Shown here: piece by piece, positions 60,165 to 64,000 of the stretch
How the letters are laid out: every line of letters starts with the position of its first letter
Position numbering within the stretch: the stretch's first letter is position 1
Source: Formosa agariphila KMM 3901
GTDB lineage: Bacteria > Bacteroidota > Bacteroidia > Flavobacteriales > Flavobacteriaceae
DNA: 64,000 nt
Assembly: GCF_000723205.1 (NCBI RefSeq)
Contig: NZ_HG315671.1
Location: 2,391,351 to 2,455,350 of the forward strand
Reading direction: 5' to 3'
Notes under the pieces: generated by a model
Told to the model about the DNA's origin: nothing
Seen by the model: only the letters and a program-made list of their open reading frames with translations
The model's database searches: none
Translations under genes and position numbers: made by a program

Positions 60165-61520
60165 ATGCCTAAATATTATGAAGTAATGAATGAACCTTTT
60201 GTTCACGCAAAAGACTTTGTTAAAACGTACAAAGAAACAGAAGACGTTATTATTGAAATGTCTAAGTTTCATAAAATAGTAGCCGAAAAAGTTAAAGCAG
60301 AAATACCCAATATACTTGTTGGAGGTTATAGTGCAGCATGGCCAGAATACGATAAAAATAATTTTGCCATATGGAATACAAGAATGAAAGTTTTTATGGA
60401 TTTGGCGGGTGAAAATATGGATTTTTTTGCAACACATATTTATGATGGGAGAAACGTAGAAGGTGATTTTAATTTTCGATCTGGCAGTAATTCCGAAGCT
60501 ATTTTAGATTTAATCGAATCTTATAGTTTTCAAAAATGGGGTAAAGTAAAACCACATTTAATTTCTGAATATGGGTATACCGCAAAAGGCTTACAAGGCA
60601 CCCCCTATTCCCCAGAACTTAATGGCATATGCCTAATGTCTTACAACAAAATTCTTATGTCTCTTCTAGACAAACCAGATCGGTTATTAAAAGCTGTACC
60701 TTTTATTACGGGTAAGGCGGAATGGTTTTATAAATCTGAAGAAAATAAAGAAGGTCAACCCTACCCTTGGGTTTTATTACGAAAAACTAAAGACGGTACT
60801 TATGAGTACACCCATCTATTAAAATTTTGGGAGTTGTGGAAAGATGTTAGTGGAAATAGAATGTATTCAACATCAAATAATCCCGATATTCAAGTCCATG
60901 CTTTTAGTACCAAAGAAAAGGCATATGTTGCGCTTAATAATTTATCAGATACGAAAGAAACTATACATCTAGATTATTTAAATAAAAGTAAGTCATCTAT
61001 TACTGACTTAACAATTAGACGCTCTTTTATTTCAGAAAACGGAACGCCACAACTCGAGTTTTTAAAAAACAAAATGCCTTTAGATAAAGTCGCTTTAGAA
61101 ACCGGCGAAACTATAATTCTAGAATATTGTATTAATGCTGTTAATTTTACCAACATAATCACCGAAACTAATCATTATTCAAAAACCTGTTTACATCCTA
61201 TTGTAGCAAATCAACCCATAACTTTTACTATTGAAAATGTAAAAACAAGTACACAAGGTAACGCTATAATAAAAATGGGGCTTGGTAGAGCGCATCATTT
61301 AAGTAAAAAACCCACTGTTAAAATTAATGGAGAAATTATAGAGGTTCCATCCAATTGGGCAGGATACGACCAAGCAGGACGCGAACAGTTTTTTGGAGTA
61401 ATTCCAATTCCTACAAATATTAGAAATATTAATACCCAAATTAATAAAATAGAATTAACATTCCCAGATTCTGGCGGATTTGTGAGTTCTGTGATATTAA
61501 ATATTGAAAACATGAATTAA
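60165..61520 (+). CDS. GH86 agarase/porphyranase, catalytic and C-terminal part (frameshifted gene)
   Basis: The rest of the GH86 gene. The ATG at 60165 is internal; the frame is open back to 59985 and encodes family sequence from about 60030 (ALLYNKYKTTDLIITDHPRE). GH86 enzymes cut beta-1,4 links in agarose or porphyran. The clan GH-A catalytic pair is visible: acid/base Glu in YYEVMNEPFVHA and nucleophile Glu in LISEYGYTAKG; DFFATHIYDGR is another barrel motif. The end forms beta-sandwich domains. With the shift repaired the product would have about 631 residues, normal for the family. It is the only endo-acting galactanase seen in this window. Confidence 0.85.
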   Translation: MPKYYEVMNEPFVHAKDFVKTYKETEDVIIEMSKFHKIVAEKVKAEIPNILVGGYSAAWPEYDKNNFAIWNTRMKVFMDLAGENMDFFATHIYDGRNVEGDFNFRSGSNSEAILDLIESYSFQKWGKVKPHLISEYGYTAKGLQGTPYSPELNGICLMSYNKILMSLLDKPDRLLKAVPFITGKAEWFYKSEENKEGQPYPWVLLRKTKDGTYEYTHLLKFWELWKDVSGNRMYSTSNNPDIQVHAFSTKEKAYVALNNLSDTKETIHLDYLNKSKSSITDLTIRRSFISENGTPQLEFLKNKMPLDKVALETGETIILEYCINAVNFTNIITETNHYSKTCLHPIVANQPITFTIENVKTSTQGNAIIKMGLGRAHHLSKKPTVKINGEIIEVPSNWAGYDQAGREQFFGVIPIPTNIRNINTQINKIELTFPDSGGFVSSVILNIENMN

Positions 61521-61531
61521 CAACCAATAAA

Positions 61532-63352
61532 ATGAAAATTATAAAAATTTTAGTTTGCTTTTTAATCATCACGAGTTGTAGTTCAGAAAAAAAACAAAAC
61601 TTGCCAATTGCTAACACATCAAAACCTAACGTAATTCTAATTATTACTGATGATCAAGGCTATGGTGATGTTGGGGCACATGGGAACAAAATTATAAAAA
61701 CACCTAATATTGATAATTTTCATAAAGAAAGTTATCATTTAACTAACTTTCATGTTGGTCCAACCTGTGCTCCTACAAGATCTGGATTAATGACTGGCAG
61801 ATACGCCAATAGCACAGGTGTTTGGCATACCGTTGGCGGATGGTCTTTGTTGAGAGAAAACGAAAAAACCATAGCAAATATGTTTACTGAAGCTGGCTAT
61901 AAAACAGGTGGATTTGGAAAATGGCACTTAGGAGACAACTACCCTTTTAGACCAGAACACAGAGGTTTTCAAGAAACGGTAATGCATGGTGGTGGCGGTG
62001 TTCAGCAAACTCCTGATTATTGGAACAACACCTATTTTAACGATACTTATTTTCATAATGGAAAACCTCAAAAGTATCAAGGCTATTGTACCGATGTGTT
62101 TTTTAACGAAGCTTTAAATTTTATCGAAACAAATAAAAACCAACCCTTTTTCTGCTATATAGCTCCCAACGCGCCACACGGCCCATATAATGTACCTCTG
62201 GAATATTACAATTTATATAAAGATTTAGGTGAAGATGTATTAGCAGATACACAAAAACGTTTTTATGGAATGATTACTAATATTGATGACAATTTTGGTA
62301 AACTAAGAAAAAAGCTAAAAGAATTAAATGTTGCAGATAATACCATTTTAATTTTCATGACAGATAATGGCACTTCTGCTGGGTATTATAATAAAAACGG
62401 AAAAACAACAGGTTTTAATGCTAATATGAGAGGTACAAAAGGAAGTGAATATGATGGTGGACATAGAGTGCCATTTTTTATACACTGGAAAAATGGAAAT
62501 ATTTCAACTTCTAAAGATTTTTCAACCTTAACTGCACAATTAGATATTATGCCCACTTTAGCAGAAATGTGTGGCATCGATTTACCTAAAAATCATCTAC
62601 CTATAGACGGACAAAGTTTAGTACCACTTTTAAGAGAAAAAGATTCCTTAAAAAACAGAATGCTGGTAACAGACTCCCAACGCGTGCAACATCCTGAAAA
62701 ATGGAAAAATTCTGCTGTGATGCAAGACCATTGGAGATTGATTAACGGGAAAGAATTATATAATGTTTCTACAGATCAAGGACAGCAAAACAATATCTCA
62801 GCAGAGTTTCCTAAAAAAGTAAACGAAATGAAAGCCTTTTATGAAAATTGGTGGACCCAAGTTTCAAAAGATTTTGATAAGGAGATTTACTTTAAAATAG
62901 GCTCTGAACATGAAAATCCAATTACACTCACAGCGCACGATATACATGCTGAATCAGGAGCTTATCCGTGGAACCAGATATACGTTAGAGAAGGTATTAC
63001 TGCTCATGGTTATTGGAGTGTCGATATTTTAAAGAGTGGAAATTACGAGGTCTCTTTAAGGCGCTATCCAAAGGAATCAAATTTAGCGATTAATGCAACC
63101 ACGCCTGTTATAACAAAAGAAGACCTACCTGGTTTGGAAAACGATATTCCAAAAGGAAAAAATTTGAATTTTGTAAAAGCTTCCATTGAGTTTGAAAATC
63201 AAATAAAATCTGAAATTTCAATTCAAGAAAATGATTTTGAAGCCAAGTTCAATGTTAATTTAAAAGCTGGAAAAACAAAATTTGAGGCCAAGTTCAGCAC
63301 CTCTGATGATAACTCTAATGTGGCCTATTATGCATATATCAAAAAAATATAA
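61532..63352 (+). CDS. Sulfatase (formylglycine type) with CAPTR motif, lipoprotein
   Basis: A 606-residue S1 sulfatase that starts 11 bases after the GH86 gene. The lipobox IITSC gives Cys 16. The formylglycine site is CAPTR (79-83) in GPTCAPTRSGLMTGRYANST, with Thr where Ser is more usual but still within C-x-P-x-R. Metal Asp 40 and 41 lie in IITDDQGYGDVGAHG; GGFGKWHLGDNYPF and FMTDNGTSAG are further marks. The last about 150 residues (from TLTAHDIHAESGAYPWNQIY) form an extra beta-rich domain with REGITAHGYWSVDIL, found in some sulfatases of marine Bacteroidota. Subfamily not assigned. It ends the polysaccharide part of the window. Confidence 0.9.
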   Translation: MKIIKILVCFLIITSCSSEKKQNLPIANTSKPNVILIITDDQGYGDVGAHGNKIIKTPNIDNFHKESYHLTNFHVGPTCAPTRSGLMTGRYANSTGVWHTVGGWSLLRENEKTIANMFTEAGYKTGGFGKWHLGDNYPFRPEHRGFQETVMHGGGGVQQTPDYWNNTYFNDTYFHNGKPQKYQGYCTDVFFNEALNFIETNKNQPFFCYIAPNAPHGPYNVPLEYYNLYKDLGEDVLADTQKRFYGMITNIDDNFGKLRKKLKELNVADNTILIFMTDNGTSAGYYNKNGKTTGFNANMRGTKGSEYDGGHRVPFFIHWKNGNISTSKDFSTLTAQLDIMPTLAEMCGIDLPKNHLPIDGQSLVPLLREKDSLKNRMLVTDSQRVQHPEKWKNSAVMQDHWRLINGKELYNVSTDQGQQNNISAEFPKKVNEMKAFYENWWTQVSKDFDKEIYFKIGSEHENPITLTAHDIHAESGAYPWNQIYVREGITAHGYWSVDILKSGNYEVSLRRYPKESNLAINATTPVITKEDLPGLENDIPKGKNLNFVKASIEFENQIKSEISIQENDFEAKFNVNLKAGKTKFEAKFSTSDDNSNVAYYAYIKKI

Positions 63353-63396
63353 AATGAATACATGGTGTATATAAAAATTTTAGAACAAAGCGCTTA

Positions 63397-63969
63397 ATGA
63401 CAAACAATTTATTAATAGAAAATATAACTAAAAATGTAGCATTTTCTAACACGGAATTAGAAGAATTCACCCAACTATTTCACTCAAAATCCATTAAAAA
63501 AAAGGAATTCTTGTTAACTCAAGGTCAAATATGCAAATTTGAAGGTTTTGTTTTAGAAGGTTGTTTCAGAATATTTATTATCGATAAAAAAGGTAATGAA
63601 AACACCTTATATTTTGCAGCTAAAGATTGGTGGCTAATGGATATTGATAGTTTTATGAATCAAATTCCTTCTAATTTAAATATGCAAGCTTTAGAAGATA
63701 GTAAGGTGCTTTTAATTAATAAGCAAGATAAAATGGCGCTATACGATAGGTTTCCAAAGGTTGAAAAACTTTTTAGAATAATGTCTCAAAAAGCTTTAGT
63801 TTCATGGCAAAGGCGGTTAATAAATAATCATTCATTCACCGCAAAAGAACGATATTCTCATTTTATTAAAAAATATCCAGACATTGCATCAAAGCTAACA
63901 GATAAACAAATAGCTGGTTACCTTGGCATCCGACACGAATTTTTGAGCAAGATAAAAAAGCAGTCTTAA
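63397..63969 (+). CDS. Crp/Fnr-type cyclic-nucleotide-binding-domain regulator
   Basis: A 190-residue protein with a Crp-like effector domain (about 10-120; FLLTQGQICKFEGFVLEGCF and MQALEDSKVLLINKQDK) and a short C-terminal helix-turn-helix (KLTDKQIAGYLGIRHEFLSKI). Such small Crp/Fnr relatives are common in Bacteroidota and usually do not bind cAMP in the E. coli manner. It follows the last sulfatase by 44 bases in the same direction, so it may be co-transcribed, but its link to the glycan genes is not shown. No iron-sulfur Cys cluster of Fnr type is present. Confidence 0.85.
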   Translation: MTNNLLIENITKNVAFSNTELEEFTQLFHSKSIKKKEFLLTQGQICKFEGFVLEGCFRIFIIDKKGNENTLYFAAKDWWLMDIDSFMNQIPSNLNMQALEDSKVLLINKQDKMALYDRFPKVEKLFRIMSQKALVSWQRRLINNHSFTAKERYSHFIKKYPDIASKLTDKQIAGYLGIRHEFLSKIKKQS

Positions 63970-64000
63970 TCTTATATTTATTTTATAGGTGTTGAACTTG

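Overview
The window looks like the chromosome of a marine member of the Flavobacteriaceae (Bacteroidota). The evidence is AT-rich DNA, SusC/SusD and other TonB-dependent receptors, hybrid two-component regulators, lipoprotein signals ending in a Cys, and many sulfatases with red-algal galactan enzymes. No rRNA, tRNA, CRISPR array, phage or transposase was seen.

Layout. (1) 2-6658: the tail of an unknown gene, then a tight three-gene unit of a TonB-dependent receptor, a beta-helix-like lipoprotein and a PiT-type phosphate permease. (2) 6801-7880: a decayed gene ending in a DUF3604 C-terminus, then a long AT-rich control region rich in inverted repeats and CTAG sites. (3) 7881-15910: SusC, SusD and a large FG-GAP/UnbV lipoprotein. 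(4) 16088-28808: a YyaL-type thioredoxin-fold protein, two tandem AraC regulators and, divergent from them, a five-gene c-type cytochrome operon of planctomycete type (PSCyt1-DUF1549-DUF1553, DUF1501, beta-propeller, DUF2231-cytochrome-LRR, di-haem peroxidase). (5) 29149-30015: a secreted protein of unknown function. (6) 44887 down to 30283 on the minus strand: Zn-dehydrogenase, altronate dehydratase, tagaturonate reductase, lactonase, aldo/keto reductase, GH2, GH29, FucP-type permease, sugar mutarotase, sulfatase. (7) 45145-63352 on the plus strand: a hybrid two-component sensor, four sulfatases, two GH2 enzymes and a frameshifted GH86 endo-hydrolase. (8) 63397-63969: a Crp/Fnr-type regulator.

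How the parts fit. GH86 (agarase/porphyranase family), GH29, several GH2 and five sulfatases point to a locus for a sulfated agaran such as porphyran, built from D-galactose and L-galactose-6-sulfate. The cytoplasmic genes make an almost complete route for the L-sugar: L-galactose to lactone (aldo/keto reductase), lactone to L-galactonate (lactonase), L-galactonate to D-tagaturonate (LgoD-like Zn-dehydrogenase), D-tagaturonate to D-altronate (UxaB) and D-altronate to 2-keto-3-deoxygluconate (UxaA). FucP-type permeases and DUF718 mutarotases fit L-galactose as well as L-fucose. Substrate assignment is inference from gene content.

The less ordinary parts are the cytochrome operon inside a polysaccharide locus, a GH2 whose usual acid/base Glu is Asn, the UnbV/FG-GAP lipoprotein in the place of a surface glycan-binding protein, and three genes broken in A-rich stretches (DUF3604 remnant, cytochrome peroxidase, GH86). 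The last point could be real decay or base-calling error.
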